64,000 nucleotides of DNA from Ferrimonas gelatinilytica (GTDB lineage Bacteria; Pseudomonadota; Gammaproteobacteria; Enterobacterales; Shewanellaceae): assembly GCF_039544205.1 (NCBI RefSeq), contig NZ_BAABLF010000008.1, forward strand, positions 62,001 through 126,000. Reading direction: 5' to 3'. The stretch's first letter is position 1. Each line of letters begins with the position of its first letter. Below, in pieces: positions 16,116-25,487 of this stretch. A program made the position numbers and the translations under genes. The notes below the pieces were generated by a model, which did no database searches, was not told the DNA's origin, and saw nothing but the letters and a program-made list of their open reading frames with translations.

Positions 16116-16715
16116 TCACCAATCCAGTCCGGCCTGAGCCTTGATCCCGGCCTCGAAAGCATGCTTTACCGGGGTAATTTCTGACACCGTATCCGCCATC
16201 TCCAGTAGACGCCGATGACACGCCCGACCTGTGATCACCACGTGCTGGTGAGGAGGCCGCGCCGCGATGGCATCACACACCGCTTCGACATCCAGGTAGT
16301 GATAGCTGAGCATGTAGGTCAATTCATCCAGCAACACCAGGTCCACCGCGGGATCCGCCAGCGCACGACGGATCTGAGCCCACACCGCTTCCGCCGCCGC
16401 GGTATCAGCAGCACGATCCTGGGTATCCCAGGTAAATCCGGTGTCCATCACGTAAAAGGGGACACCCAGCTCGGTCAGGATATTGCGCTCGCCACACTCC
16501 CACTGACCCTTGATAAACTGGGCCACTGCACAGCGTTTGCCATGGCCCACGGCCCTGAGAACGGTGCCAAACCCGGCGGTGGACTTGCCCTTACCGTTAC
16601 CGGTCAGTACCAGCAGCACGCCCCGCTCTTCGCTGGCCGCCGCCACCTTCGCGTCCACCTTGGCTTTGAGCCTCTGCTGACGCTCCCGGTGTTTCTCCTG
16701 GTCCCGCTTCTCCAT
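16116..16715 (-). CDS. btuR: Cob(I)yrinic acid a,c-diamide / cobalamin adenosyltransferase BtuR (CobO)
   Basis: This enzyme transfers the 5'-deoxyadenosyl group of ATP to cob(I)alamin, salvaging B12 into its coenzyme. The 199-aa protein has the family P-loop GNGKGKST (39–46), AVAQFIKGQW, a Walker-B-like VLLDELTYML, and ITGRACHRRLLEMADTVSE near the end. The charged N terminus (EKRDQEKHRERQQRLKAK) is typical. The ATG at 16715 has AGGGAG upstream; the preceding TTG is ignored. A second, PduO-like adenosyltransferase lies 2.5 kb away. Confidence 0.92.
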   Translation of the reverse strand: MEKRDQEKHRERQQRLKAKVDAKVAAASEERGVLLVLTGNGKGKSTAGFGTVLRAVGHGKRCAVAQFIKGQWECGERNILTELGVPFYVMDTGFTWDTQDRAADTAAAEAVWAQIRRALADPAVDLVLLDELTYMLSYHYLDVEAVCDAIAARPPHQHVVITGRACHRRLLEMADTVSEITPVKHAFEAGIKAQAGLDW

Positions 16716-16760
16716 CAATCACTCCCTGGCCAGCCTCGGCCCCATGTTTCCGGTGGTAGC

Positions 16761-18242
16761 TCACTGTGCCGCAACTTCCTCCCCGACGCCAGTGACCTCA
16801 CCTTTGGCCTGGCAATGGCCCGTAAACGCATCGATCCGCTGGGTCATGTAGGAAAAAAACGGGTTCCATTTCTGCCGCAACACCTCGGAGGATGGGATCA
16901 CGAACATCCCCTTCTCACCGCTGATGGCGGCATGGCCCAGGTAAACATGCTCACGTTCAGGGTCCTGGTGGGGCCCCAGCAGTGGATCAGACTCGGCGAT
17001 CGGCAGGCCAACATGAGAGAGCGAATGGACCCGCTCTGGCCAACTGAGGTTAAGTTCTTCGGTTTGTTGGGAAGGAAACTCCCGGGCGTGCACCCGACGA
17101 TCCCCAGGACCACGGTTTTCCACCAGGGTGGTCCGAAACGGCAGCGACGATCGCTGGAAAAATCCCTGGTAGGTCTGGAACGGATCCTGGGTCAGCAGCT
17201 GCTGATCGATCCAGGTACGGTTGACATCAAACAAGACCAGTTCATCGGGATCCGCCGCGAGGGTGAGGTAAAGCGAGTCCAGCAGAGCGCCGGTATCCAC
17301 CGTTTCATCGATGATGGAGTTAAAGGAGAGCATCGGCGGCAGGGTGGCCAGGCGTTCCTCGTCCAGCTGCTCAATCATCGACCGGTTGGACTCGATCAAC
17401 CGGTACACGATGTCGGCCGCATTGACCGGGAAGGAGCTGTACTTGAAGGGGTGGTACTCCGGCGACAGACTCTCCCAGGCCAGCTTATCCAACTCCAACC
17501 AGCGACCCAGCCTTGCCTGCCAGGCCGCCCCGGCGGCAATGGGGGACAGGCCGATGGCCGGGCTGACAAACACCATGGCGCACAGATCCACCGGCTGATC
17601 CTCACTCAAACGCGCCAGTTCATGGTTCAGCGCCAGCGCCGCCCCGGTGGAGAATCCGACCAGCAGTACAGGACGCTGAGAATCCTGCGCCTTGAGATGT
17701 GCAACCGCCAGGCTCACCGCGGCCGCAAGATCCTGCCATCGCAGATCCACCAGTGCCGACGGCAGCGTACCGTGTCCCGGCAGGCGCAACCCCAGTACGT
17801 GCGCCCGACGGGTGAAATGACGTGCCAGGTGAGAAAGATAGTAAGGGGAGTCGGACATGCCATGCACAAGCAGCACTGCTAGGGGCGCATCCGGGTTGGC
17901 CCACTCGAAGCTTCGATTCCAGTTTTGTGGCCACTGCGCAGGATCGGATCGGCTGCCGCTAAAATAGCGGTTAAAGGGCACCGGCTCCGTCCCCTTTAAA
18001 GCGGACGCCAATTTACGCTCCTTCTCGGCAAACAGCGCTGACTCAAGGGCCAGGTAGGCGTCAAAGTCGTCAACCTCACGGTGGGCGGTAAACTCCTCGG
18101 TCAGCGTCAGGGTATGCCAGGGGCTCAGGGTCGGCTTCTGGTTCAGCCACCACACCGCCACCGACAGCAGTGTCACGGCACCGCCGAGCGCCATCCAAAA
18201 CAGCAGCACCAGCAGGCGCCGCTCCAGTCTCAGGATCCCCAT
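16761..18242 (-). CDS. Membrane-anchored alpha/beta hydrolase (lysophospholipase-like)
   Basis: The 493-aa protein has one N-terminal TM helix (about 10–35) and then a serine hydrolase domain. LLVHGMSDSPY forms the oxyanion region, GFSTG carries the nucleophile Ser, IDETVD a candidate Asp, and LSHVGLP the candidate catalytic His. It is longer than a simple hydrolase, with about 100 residues before the HG motif. The ATG at 18242 follows GGAG; a GTG nine codons earlier lacks one. The substrate is unknown. It ends 45 bp before btuR, in the same direction, so the two may be co-transcribed. Confidence 0.8.
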   Translation of the reverse strand: MGILRLERRLLVLLFWMALGGAVTLLSVAVWWLNQKPTLSPWHTLTLTEEFTAHREVDDFDAYLALESALFAEKERKLASALKGTEPVPFNRYFSGSRSDPAQWPQNWNRSFEWANPDAPLAVLLVHGMSDSPYYLSHLARHFTRRAHVLGLRLPGHGTLPSALVDLRWQDLAAAVSLAVAHLKAQDSQRPVLLVGFSTGAALALNHELARLSEDQPVDLCAMVFVSPAIGLSPIAAGAAWQARLGRWLELDKLAWESLSPEYHPFKYSSFPVNAADIVYRLIESNRSMIEQLDEERLATLPPMLSFNSIIDETVDTGALLDSLYLTLAADPDELVLFDVNRTWIDQQLLTQDPFQTYQGFFQRSSLPFRTTLVENRGPGDRRVHAREFPSQQTEELNLSWPERVHSLSHVGLPIAESDPLLGPHQDPEREHVYLGHAAISGEKGMFVIPSSEVLRQKWNPFFSYMTQRIDAFTGHCQAKGEVTGVGEEVAAQ

Positions 18243-18637
18243 GCTCACTCCGTCCCCCTCATCACTCACGACTTTATCCTAGCCACTGGTGCAAACCGCG
18301 CGGTTTACCCTGACGGGCTCAGGCTAAGAGCCAGCCCCCTATCTTCGTTGGCACCGCAAGCGTAATGATACGCAAGACTTTGAAGTAACCTGCAGATAAA
18401 CAATTATAAAGTGTTAACTCCCGCCGGTTTGAAGCGGTCAGACACCGCAAGTCAGAAACGCCATGGAGGTGGCCAGGAAAAGGGTTTTGGAGCTTGTCTT
18501 ACGCTTTGTCTTTTACCTCTCGCCACTGCCCACGGGTTCGCCTCTGGTATCCCCCATCGGAGTTCGCTAGTATGGACGTCTATATGGATAAAGGGCCATC
18601 CGACAACAGGTTGGCCCCAGGTAAAGGAAGTGGTTGC
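18243..18637 (+). promoter_or_regulatory. metH upstream region
   Basis: This 395-bp spacer separates the divergent hydrolase and metH. At 18421–18490 a series resembles the cobalamin-riboswitch core: CCGC…GCGG, CCGCAA loop, GCCA…TGGC, then GCCAGGA. The match is weaker than at btuB. At 18574–18581 GGACGTCT is a 7/8 match to one MetJ box (AGACGTCT), overlapping a plausible −10 (TAGTAT, 18568–18573); the neighbouring half-site is poor. AAGGA precedes the metH ATG. Confidence 0.3.
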
Positions 18638-21600
18638 ATGTCTCATCCCCGTTTCGCCTCCCACCCCGTCGACGCCGCCTTAAGAGCGGCAATGACAGAA
18701 CGCATCCTAATCCTGGATGGCGCGATGGGCACCATGATCCAGGCCCATAAGCTGGAGGAGGAGGACTACCGGGGAGCACGCTTCGCCGACTGGCCCTCCC
18801 CCCTTAAGGGCAACAACGACCTGCTGTCCCTGACCCAGCCAGAGATCATCCGGGCGATCCACACCGCCTATCTTGAGGCCGGTGCAGACATCATCGAAAC
18901 CAACACCTTCAACAGCACAACCATCGCCATGGCAGACTACAACATGGCTTCGCTGTCCCGGGAGATCAACCTTGAATCGGCCCGTCTGGCCCGCACTGCT
19001 GCTGATGCCGTCACCGCCACAACCGGCCGACAACGCTTTGTGGCTGGGGTGCTAGGACCCACCAACCGGACCTGCTCCATCTCCCCGGATGTGAACGACC
19101 CCGGCTTTCGCAATGTGAACTTCGACCAACTGGTGGCCGCCTACACCGAGTCGACCGAAGCCCTGCTGGAGGGCGGCGCGGATCTGATTTTGGTGGAGAC
19201 AGTATTCGATACCCTCAATGCCAAGGCCGCGCTCTTTGCAATCGACAGCGTCTTCGAGGCCCGGGCCCAATCCTGGCCGGTGATGATCTCCGGCACCATC
19301 ACCGACGCCTCCGGTCGTACCCTGACCGGCCAAACCACCGAGGCCTTCTATAACTCTCTGCGCCACATCAACCCCATCGCCATGGGCCTCAACTGCGCCC
19401 TGGGGCCCAGGGAGTTGGTGCCCTACATCAGCGAACTCAACCGCATCAGCGAATGCGCCGTCTCCGCCCACCCCAACGCCGGTCTGCCTAACGAGATGGG
19501 CGGCTATGACGAAACCCCGGCGCAGATGGCCAGGATCATCGGCCAGTGGGCGGCCGACGGCTGGCTCAACATCGTCGGTGGCTGCTGCGGCACCACCCCG
19601 GATCACATCCGTGCCATCGCCGAAGCGGTCAAAGATCATGCCCCACGCAAAGCACCGGCTCATCTTGTCGAAGGTACCCAAGTGGCGACCCGGCTGTCCG
19701 GTCTGGAGCCCTGTAACTTCGATGACGACTCGCTCTTTATCAACGTGGGTGAGCGCACCAATGTCACCGGCTCCGCCCGTTTCCTGCGCCTAATCAAGGA
19801 GGGGGACTATGAGACCGCTCTGGAGGTCGCCCGGCAGCAGGTCGAGAGTGGTGCCCAGATCATCGATATCAATATGGATGAGGGGATGCTGGACGCGGAA
19901 GCGGCGATGGTGAAGTTCCTCAATCTCTGTGCCGGTGAGCCGGAGATTTCCAAGGTGCCCATCATGATCGACTCCTCCAAGTGGTCGGTGATCGAGGCGG
20001 GACTCAAGTGCATCCAGGGCAAAGGGGTGGTCAACTCCATCTCCCTCAAGGAGGGGGAGGAGGCGTTCATCCGTCAGGCCCGACTGATCCGGCGCTACGG
20101 CGCCGCAGCGGTAGTGATGGCCTTCGATGAGACTGGTCAGGCGGACACCTATGAACGCAAGGTGGCGATCTGCACCCGGGCCTACCGGGTACTGACGGAG
20201 AAAGCCGGTTTTGCCCCGGAGGACATCATCTTCGATCCCAATGTCTTCGCCATCGCCACCGGCATCGAGGAACACGACAACTACGCGGTGGACTTTATCC
20301 AGGCGTGCCGCACCATTCGCGATACCCTCCCCCACGCCCGCCTCTCCGGCGGCGTCTCCAACGTCTCCTTCTCCTTCCGCGGCAACAACCCGGTACGCGA
20401 GGCGATCCACGCGGTTTTTCTCTATCACGCCATTCGAAACGGTCTCTCCATGGGGATCGTCAACGCCGGACAACTGGCGATCTACGATGACATTCCCGCC
20501 CCCCTGCTGGAACGGGTGGAGGACGTGGTGCTCAACCGGCGCAGCGATGGCACCGAGCGTCTGCTGGAGATCGCCGAGACCTATCGAGGCGGTGGCCAGG
20601 CGGAAAAGGATCCCAAGGAGGCACACTGGCGCAGCTGGCCTGTCAATAAGCGGCTGGAACATGCGCTGGTCAAGGGGATCACCGAGTTTATCGACGAAGA
20701 TACCGAGGAAGCACGCCAGGCCGCCGATAAACCGCTGTCGGTGATCGAGGGTCCGCTGATGGATGGCATGAACGTGGTCGGTGATCTCTTCGGCGCCGGT
20801 AAGATGTTCCTGCCCCAGGTGGTGAAATCCGCCCGGGTGATGAAGAAGGCGGTGGCCTACCTCAACCCCTATATCGAGGCAGACAAGGTGGCGGGCCAAT
20901 CCAACGGCAAGGTACTCATGGCCACGGTGAAGGGGGATGTGCATGACATTGGTAAGAACATCGTTGCGGTGGTGCTGCAGTGCAACGGCTTCGAGGTGAT
21001 TGATCTAGGAGTCATGGTACCGGTGGAGAAGATCATCGAAGTCGCCAAGGCGGAACAGGTTGATGTGATCGGCATGTCGGGACTGATCACCCCCTCGCTG
21101 GACGAGATGATCCACAACGTCAAGGCATTCACCCGGGCCGGCATCACCTGTCCAGTGATCATCGGCGGGGCCACCACCTCTAAGATCCACACCGCGGTCA
21201 AAATCTTCGAGCACTACGAGCATGGTGCCCTCTACGTCGCGGATGCCTCCAGGACGGTCCCCGTAGTGTCCCAGCTGGTGGGCCCGGAGCGTGCCGCCTT
21301 TATTACCCGCCACTACCAGGAGTACGCCGAGCTGAAGGCCAAACGGGAGGCACAGGGCAGCCGCAAAACCCTCATCTCGCTGGATGCCGCCCGTGCCAAC
21401 CGCAACCAGATCGACTGGGCGACTTACCAGCCGGCAGTGCCTAAAACTCTGGGCCTACAGGTATTCAAGGACTACCCCCTGACGGACCTGGTGGATCGCA
21501 TCGACTGGACCCCCTTCTTCCGCAGCTGGGGGCTGCATGGCAAGTACCCGCAGATCTTCAAAAACCCCACGGTGGGGGAGGAAGCCCAGGAGCTGTATGA

Positions 21601-22348
21601 CAACGCCCAATTGATGCTGAAGCAGATCATCGAGGCGCGGTGGCTGACCGCCGCCGCAGTGATTGGCCTGTTCCCCGCCAACACCTGCGATAACCATGAC
21701 GATATCGCGCTCTACAGCGACGAGCAGCGCAGTGAGGAGTTACTGCGGCTGCATATGCTGCGCCAGCAGGTGGAGCGGATCGACAACAATAACTTCGCCC
21801 TCTCCGACTTTGTCGCCCCCCGAAGCAGTGGCAAAGTGGATTACATGGGCGCTTTCGCCGTTACTGCCGGGATCGGCATCGATGCCCATGTGCAGCGATT
21901 CGAGCAGGCCGGCGATGACTACAGCGCCATCATGCTCAAGTCCCTCGCAGACCGCCTGGCCGAGGCGTTTGCCGAGCGGATGCACGAACGGGTTCGCAAG
22001 GAGTTCTGGGGCTACGCCGCCGACGAGCAGCTCGACAACGAGGCGCTGATCCGGGAAAAATACAAGGGGATCCGTCCGGCGCCAGGCTACCCCGCCTGCC
22101 CGGACCACACCGAGAAGGGACTGCTGTGGCAACTGCTGGAGCCGGAAAAACATATCGGTCTCAGGATCACCGAGAACTTCGCCATGTACCCGACCGCAGC
22201 GGTTTCCGGCTGGTACTTCGCCCATCCGGAATCCCGCTACTTTGGGGTCACCGACATCGGTCAGGACCAGGTCGAAGATTATGCCGAACGAACCGGCATG
22301 ACCGTGGCCGAAGCCCAAAAGTGGCTGGCGCCGATCCTCAGCTACTAA
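18638..22348 (+). CDS. metH: Cobalamin-dependent methionine synthase MetH
   Basis: MetH transfers a methyl group from methyltetrahydrofolate to homocysteine via cobalamin. The 1236-aa protein is full length (E. coli 1227). In order: homocysteine domain starting ERILILDGAMGTMIQ with zinc cysteines in GGCCGT (314–319), pterin domain with FINVGERTNVTGS, cap and cobalamin domain with DVHDIGKN (His769 as lower cobalt ligand), and the AdoMet reactivation domain with MYPTAAVSGWYF. The start is set by homology of the N terminus and AAGGA. Longer in-frame starts would add an unrelated leader. Confidence 0.97.
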   Translation: MSHPRFASHPVDAALRAAMTERILILDGAMGTMIQAHKLEEEDYRGARFADWPSPLKGNNDLLSLTQPEIIRAIHTAYLEAGADIIETNTFNSTTIAMADYNMASLSREINLESARLARTAADAVTATTGRQRFVAGVLGPTNRTCSISPDVNDPGFRNVNFDQLVAAYTESTEALLEGGADLILVETVFDTLNAKAALFAIDSVFEARAQSWPVMISGTITDASGRTLTGQTTEAFYNSLRHINPIAMGLNCALGPRELVPYISELNRISECAVSAHPNAGLPNEMGGYDETPAQMARIIGQWAADGWLNIVGGCCGTTPDHIRAIAEAVKDHAPRKAPAHLVEGTQVATRLSGLEPCNFDDDSLFINVGERTNVTGSARFLRLIKEGDYETALEVARQQVESGAQIIDINMDEGMLDAEAAMVKFLNLCAGEPEISKVPIMIDSSKWSVIEAGLKCIQGKGVVNSISLKEGEEAFIRQARLIRRYGAAAVVMAFDETGQADTYERKVAICTRAYRVLTEKAGFAPEDIIFDPNVFAIATGIEEHDNYAVDFIQACRTIRDTLPHARLSGGVSNVSFSFRGNNPVREAIHAVFLYHAIRNGLSMGIVNAGQLAIYDDIPAPLLERVEDVVLNRRSDGTERLLEIAETYRGGGQAEKDPKEAHWRSWPVNKRLEHALVKGITEFIDEDTEEARQAADKPLSVIEGPLMDGMNVVGDLFGAGKMFLPQVVKSARVMKKAVAYLNPYIEADKVAGQSNGKVLMATVKGDVHDIGKNIVAVVLQCNGFEVIDLGVMVPVEKIIEVAKAEQVDVIGMSGLITPSLDEMIHNVKAFTRAGITCPVIIGGATTSKIHTAVKIFEHYEHGALYVADASRTVPVVSQLVGPERAAFITRHYQEYAELKAKREAQGSRKTLISLDAARANRNQIDWATYQPAVPKTLGLQVFKDYPLTDLVDRIDWTPFFRSWGLHGKYPQIFKNPTVGEEAQELYDNAQLMLKQIIEARWLTAAAVIGLFPANTCDNHDDIALYSDEQRSEELLRLHMLRQQVERIDNNNFALSDFVAPRSSGKVDYMGAFAVTAGIGIDAHVQRFEQAGDDYSAIMLKSLADRLAEAFAERMHERVRKEFWGYAADEQLDNEALIREKYKGIRPAPGYPACPDHTEKGLLWQLLEPEKHIGLRITENFAMYPTAAVSGWYFAHPESRYFGVTDIGQDQVEDYAERTGMTVAEAQKWLAPILSY

Positions 22349-22775
22349 CTCCGAATAGGGCGATCCATCCCCGACGCCCTGGCCAAAGATTAAGCCACCC
22401 GGTCCGGTTGATTAAGCAGGTCAACCGGACCACTCAATCTTTCAGTAAAAATGATGAGGATGCGATTTCGCATGAACATCAGCCACTCACAGTGAATAAC
22501 CTTCCTTTTGGGGTCTCTGCGTCAGCTGATACCGACTCTTCGCTGTTCTCCCTCTCCCCGCAAAACCGCGCCAGTACCGGCTTGGTAGGGAATTCTTTTC
22601 AATAACTCCGATACCTAGCCGCGCTCTCGTCAGTCGGTCCGCTCGAACACCTGACTCATAAAGCTGCGAAAGAACTACAGGTTTTGCCCGGTGGGACGAG
22701 CGGGCGCCACGATTTTTCTGCCTAAACTTGAGTTCATTACATGATTCATGATCCAGGCCGTAACGGAGCCAAACG
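22349..22775. other. Intergenic region after metH
   Basis: An 11-bp perfect stem (22401–22411 with 22421–22431, 9-nt loop) lies 52 bp after metH and probably ends its transcript, though the T tract is weak. The rest, up to the repeat-protein gene, carries no supported gene. A search by eye for a c-di-GMP (GEMM) aptamer core failed. Confidence 0.5.
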
Positions 22776-23741
22776 ATGAAGCAGCATAAAAACAAGCAGA
22801 GAGGCCTGACGGCCGTCGAATACGCCATTGTTGGCGCACTTGTTGCCGGGAGCATGACGGCCGCCTTCTCCTCCTTAGGCAGCACCACCGCTGGCCATAT
22901 CGTGAACCTGGCCAGCAGCTGGTCCGATGCTGGAGGCAGTGGCGGCTATGGCACCCCCGGTGGCAGCGGCGGGGCAACCTCTCCCGGCGATAGCGGTGGC
23001 GGCACCGCACCCGGGACCGGCGGCGGGGCCACCTCTCCCGGCAATAGCGGTGGCGGCACCACACCCGGAGCCGGCGGCGGGGCCACCTCTCCCGGCGATA
23101 GCGGTGGCGGCACCGCACCGGGAGCCGGCGGCGGGGCAACCTCTCCCGGCGATAGCAGTGGCGGCTCGACACCCGGAACTGGCGGCGGGGCAACCTCCCC
23201 CGGCGATAGCAGCGGCGGCACCACACCCGGAACTGGCGGCGGGGCAACCTCCCCCGGAGGCAGCAGCGGCGGCACCACACCCGGAAGTGGCGGCGGGGCA
23301 ACCTCTCCTGGCGATAGCAGCGGCAGCTCCACACCCGGAACCGGCGGTGGGGCCCCCTCCACCGGCTCCGCTTCCTCCGCGGGTGATAGCGCAAACCCGG
23401 GCGAGAGGGAGTTGGCCGCCAGCACGGGTGCTCAAGGGGGTGGTGCAGGGTCGGGCAGCGGAGGGGCGGGTGTAGGGGCATCCGACCACGGTGGCGAGCT
23501 GCTGAGCAGCACAACCGGTAACGAGGCCGGGGGGGGAGCCTCGCAACCCGGTGCCACCTCACCCGGGACGGCCGGCAGCGCCGGCGATTCGAACGCCGAT
23601 GCAGCCAATGCCGGGGGAAGCAGCACCTTGGCTGCAGCAATGCAAAACCATGGAACCTGGCTTTGGTTATTGATCCTGCTCGCCCTGCTTGGGCTACTGA
23701 TGCTCAAACGTAAAGAGGAGCCCCAACCTCAGCAGGAGTGA
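22776..23741 (+). CDS. Flp-pilin-like protein with Ser/Gly/Thr/Pro repeats and C-terminal TM
   Basis: The 321-aa protein opens with a type IVb (Flp) pilin signature: basic leader, Gly10|Leu11 as prepilin-peptidase site, Glu15 at +5, and a hydrophobic helix (TAVEYAIVGALVAGSMTAAF). Residues about 66–191 are seven near-perfect 18-residue repeats of the type GATSPGDSGGGTAPGTGG. A further low-complexity Gly/Ser/Ala region follows, then a C-terminal TM helix (about 295–311) and a basic tail (KRKEEP). Two membrane segments around a flexible linker are unlike ordinary Flp pilins of 50–70 aa. No tad/cpa genes are nearby. Function unknown. Confidence 0.75.
   Translation: MKQHKNKQRGLTAVEYAIVGALVAGSMTAAFSSLGSTTAGHIVNLASSWSDAGGSGGYGTPGGSGGATSPGDSGGGTAPGTGGGATSPGNSGGGTTPGAGGGATSPGDSGGGTAPGAGGGATSPGDSSGGSTPGTGGGATSPGDSSGGTTPGTGGGATSPGGSSGGTTPGSGGGATSPGDSSGSSTPGTGGGAPSTGSASSAGDSANPGERELAASTGAQGGGAGSGSGGAGVGASDHGGELLSSTTGNEAGGGASQPGATSPGTAGSAGDSNADAANAGGSSTLAAAMQNHGTWLWLLILLALLGLLMLKRKEEPQPQQE
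22971..23348 (+). repeat. Seven tandem 54-bp repeats inside the pilin-like gene
   Basis: Each unit encodes 18 residues (GATSPG-x-S-x-G-x-x-x-PGxGG). Copies differ mainly at third positions and at a few Ser/Gly/Thr/Ala codons. The in-frame period means copy number can change without breaking the gene. Confidence 0.85.
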
Positions 23742-23776
23742 TCCAACACCAGGCAGAGGTCGCGAAGCTTACAACG

Positions 23777-23805
23777 GGCCGGGGGCATCTCCCCCGGCCT
23801 TTTTC
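23777..23805 (+). terminator. Intrinsic terminator after the pilin-like gene
   Basis: A 9-bp stem (23777–23785 with 23791–23799) is followed by TTTTTCTT. Confidence 0.9.
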
Positions 23806-23821
23806 TTGCTCCCCTCCCCTG

Positions 23822-24161
23822 GGTTTTCCCTTGGGGACCTTCATTGGCCAGTCGTTTGGCTGGCACACTACCTTCCTGATCGTTTCCGGCCTTGGCCTTC
23901 GGTAACGTCCCTGGACTCCAGGTGTATGTGGTCCAGCTGGCAGAAAAATACACGCCAAACGCCGTAGATGTCGCCTCGGGGTTGAACATCGCCGCCTTCA
24001 ACGTGGGAATCGCCTCGGGGGCCTGGGGCGGTGGCCTGGTGGTCGACCTGCATGGTCTGATGCAAACTCCCTGGATCGGTGCCCTGATCGTTCTGCTGGC
24101 GCTAACCCGACTCAGCGGCCGCCTGGACAGAAGCGCATCGGCCGCCCCGTGCCCGGCCTAA
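23822..24161 (+). pseudogene. Remnant of an MFS transporter (AraJ-like)
   Basis: Two pieces of one MFS protein lie in different frames. The first (from about 23822) reads GFPLGTFIGQSFGWHTTFL and stops at about 23905. The second (FGNVPGLQVYVVQLAEKY…, 23895–24161) is the last third of such a transporter, with three hydrophobic segments. The N-terminal third and the middle are missing. This is best read as a decaying gene with an internal deletion. The later frame alone should not be annotated as a functional protein. Confidence 0.65.
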
Positions 24162-24260
24162 GCCCACTGGATTCGGTACTCTTCGCCACTGTGTTGCCAC
24201 GGGTTATCAAGCCCCCGGCCTTACGGTGGCGAAACGCCCTTTGCGGGTCACACTGAGTAT

Positions 24261-25487
24261 CTAAAGGCCGACAAAAAAACCTATCGCCAAGGCATTAACG
24301 ATGTCGATAAAGAAGCCACACACCAAGGGGACGATAATAAATGCTTGGTGGCTGGCACCATATTGCTGGGTGACTGCCGTCATGTTAACGATGGCCGTGG
24401 CAGTAGAGCCCAGGGTGATGCCACCAAACCCGGCACTGACCACCACCGCATCGTAGTTTCGCCCCATGAGACGATAAACAAGCACAGCGGTAAACAGTAC
24501 CGATAGGGTGATCTGCAACACCATCACGACCGAGATGTAGCCCAGCAGTCCCTCGAGCTCCCACAGTTGCAACCCCATTAAGGCCATGGTCAGGAACATC
24601 CCCAGGCAGATGTCGGAGATCAGTGCCAGACCCAGGGTCCCCTGCTCCTCCCAACGCCTTTTACGGTTGCGAGTTAGCCAACGACCCAGGTTTCCAATGA
24701 GGATCCCGGCCAGGAGGCAACTGACGAACATCGGCAAGCGCACCCCGGCCTCTTCCAATGATTCGTTGAGGCTGTAACCGGTTATCAGTGTGACATTGAG
24801 CCAAAGCCAGGCCCAAAGCACACCGTAGTAGGTCAGCTCGGTGTGCTGGCCCGCGTCGTGTTGTACCCCGATATCCAGCTCAGCATCGCCGGAAGGTTCA
24901 ACTTTATGCCTATTCAACAGATACCTGGCAATGGGACCGCCGACCACACAAGCGGCAATCAATCCCACGGTGTTAGATGCCACACCCAGTTCTAGGGCAT
25001 TTTCGATACCAAGCTCTTCGACGAAGGTTGGCGCCCAGGCCAAGACGGTCCCCACACCTCCGGTCAAACTTATGGAGCCGGAAAGCAAGCCCGCCTTGGG
25101 ATCCATGCCAAACATGGTGGCCACGCCCATCCCCATCAGGTTTTGCAGGATGATGAAACTGGCAGCGAGAGCCAGCAGAATAAACAGTGGTCGGCCGCCC
25201 TCGATCAATGTCTTCAGGTTTGCCCGCAAACCGATGCCAGCGAAGAAGTAAAGCAACAGCATATCCCTGGCATTGAGGGAGAAGTTCACTTGGCGATCAA
25301 ATCCGTAGTAAAGCACCGCCACCGTCGCTGCACAGAGGAAGCCCCCTATCACTGGCTCCGGAATGGAGTATTGCCGTAACAGTGCGGACCGTTGAGTACA
25401 CTCTTTGCCAATGAACAACAGCAAGATGGCGATAGTGAAAGCGACAAAAGCTTCGACATTGACAACCACAGGCTCCGAGGCATCCAT
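24261..25487 (-). CDS. gltS: Sodium/glutamate symporter GltS
   Basis: This 408-aa inner-membrane importer takes up glutamate with Na+. About ten TM helices are visible. YSIPEPVIGGFL near the N terminus and two pseudo-repeated loops (GSISLTGGVGTVLAW and GFGGITLGSTATAI) are typical of the ESS family. The ATG at 25487 has GGAG upstream; a GTG four codons earlier is less likely. It stands alone. Confidence 0.92.
   Translation of the reverse strand: MDASEPVVVNVEAFVAFTIAILLLFIGKECTQRSALLRQYSIPEPVIGGFLCAATVAVLYYGFDRQVNFSLNARDMLLLYFFAGIGLRANLKTLIEGGRPLFILLALAASFIILQNLMGMGVATMFGMDPKAGLLSGSISLTGGVGTVLAWAPTFVEELGIENALELGVASNTVGLIAACVVGGPIARYLLNRHKVEPSGDAELDIGVQHDAGQHTELTYYGVLWAWLWLNVTLITGYSLNESLEEAGVRLPMFVSCLLAGILIGNLGRWLTRNRKRRWEEQGTLGLALISDICLGMFLTMALMGLQLWELEGLLGYISVVMVLQITLSVLFTAVLVYRLMGRNYDAVVVSAGFGGITLGSTATAIVNMTAVTQQYGASHQAFIIVPLVCGFFIDIVNALAIGFFVGL

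Noticed and set aside
16215..17882. 555-codon open frame on + opposite btuR and the hydrolase
   Set aside because: Antisense shadow of two well-supported genes; no domain and no ribosome site. High GC makes long antisense frames common here.
22640..22775. c-di-GMP (GEMM) riboswitch before the pilin-like gene
   Set aside because: The conserved ACGCAAAGCC core is absent.
22875..23546. Open frames on both strands across the 54-bp repeats
   Set aside because: A 54-bp period keeps all frames open; only the + frame with pilin leader and TM helices makes sense.
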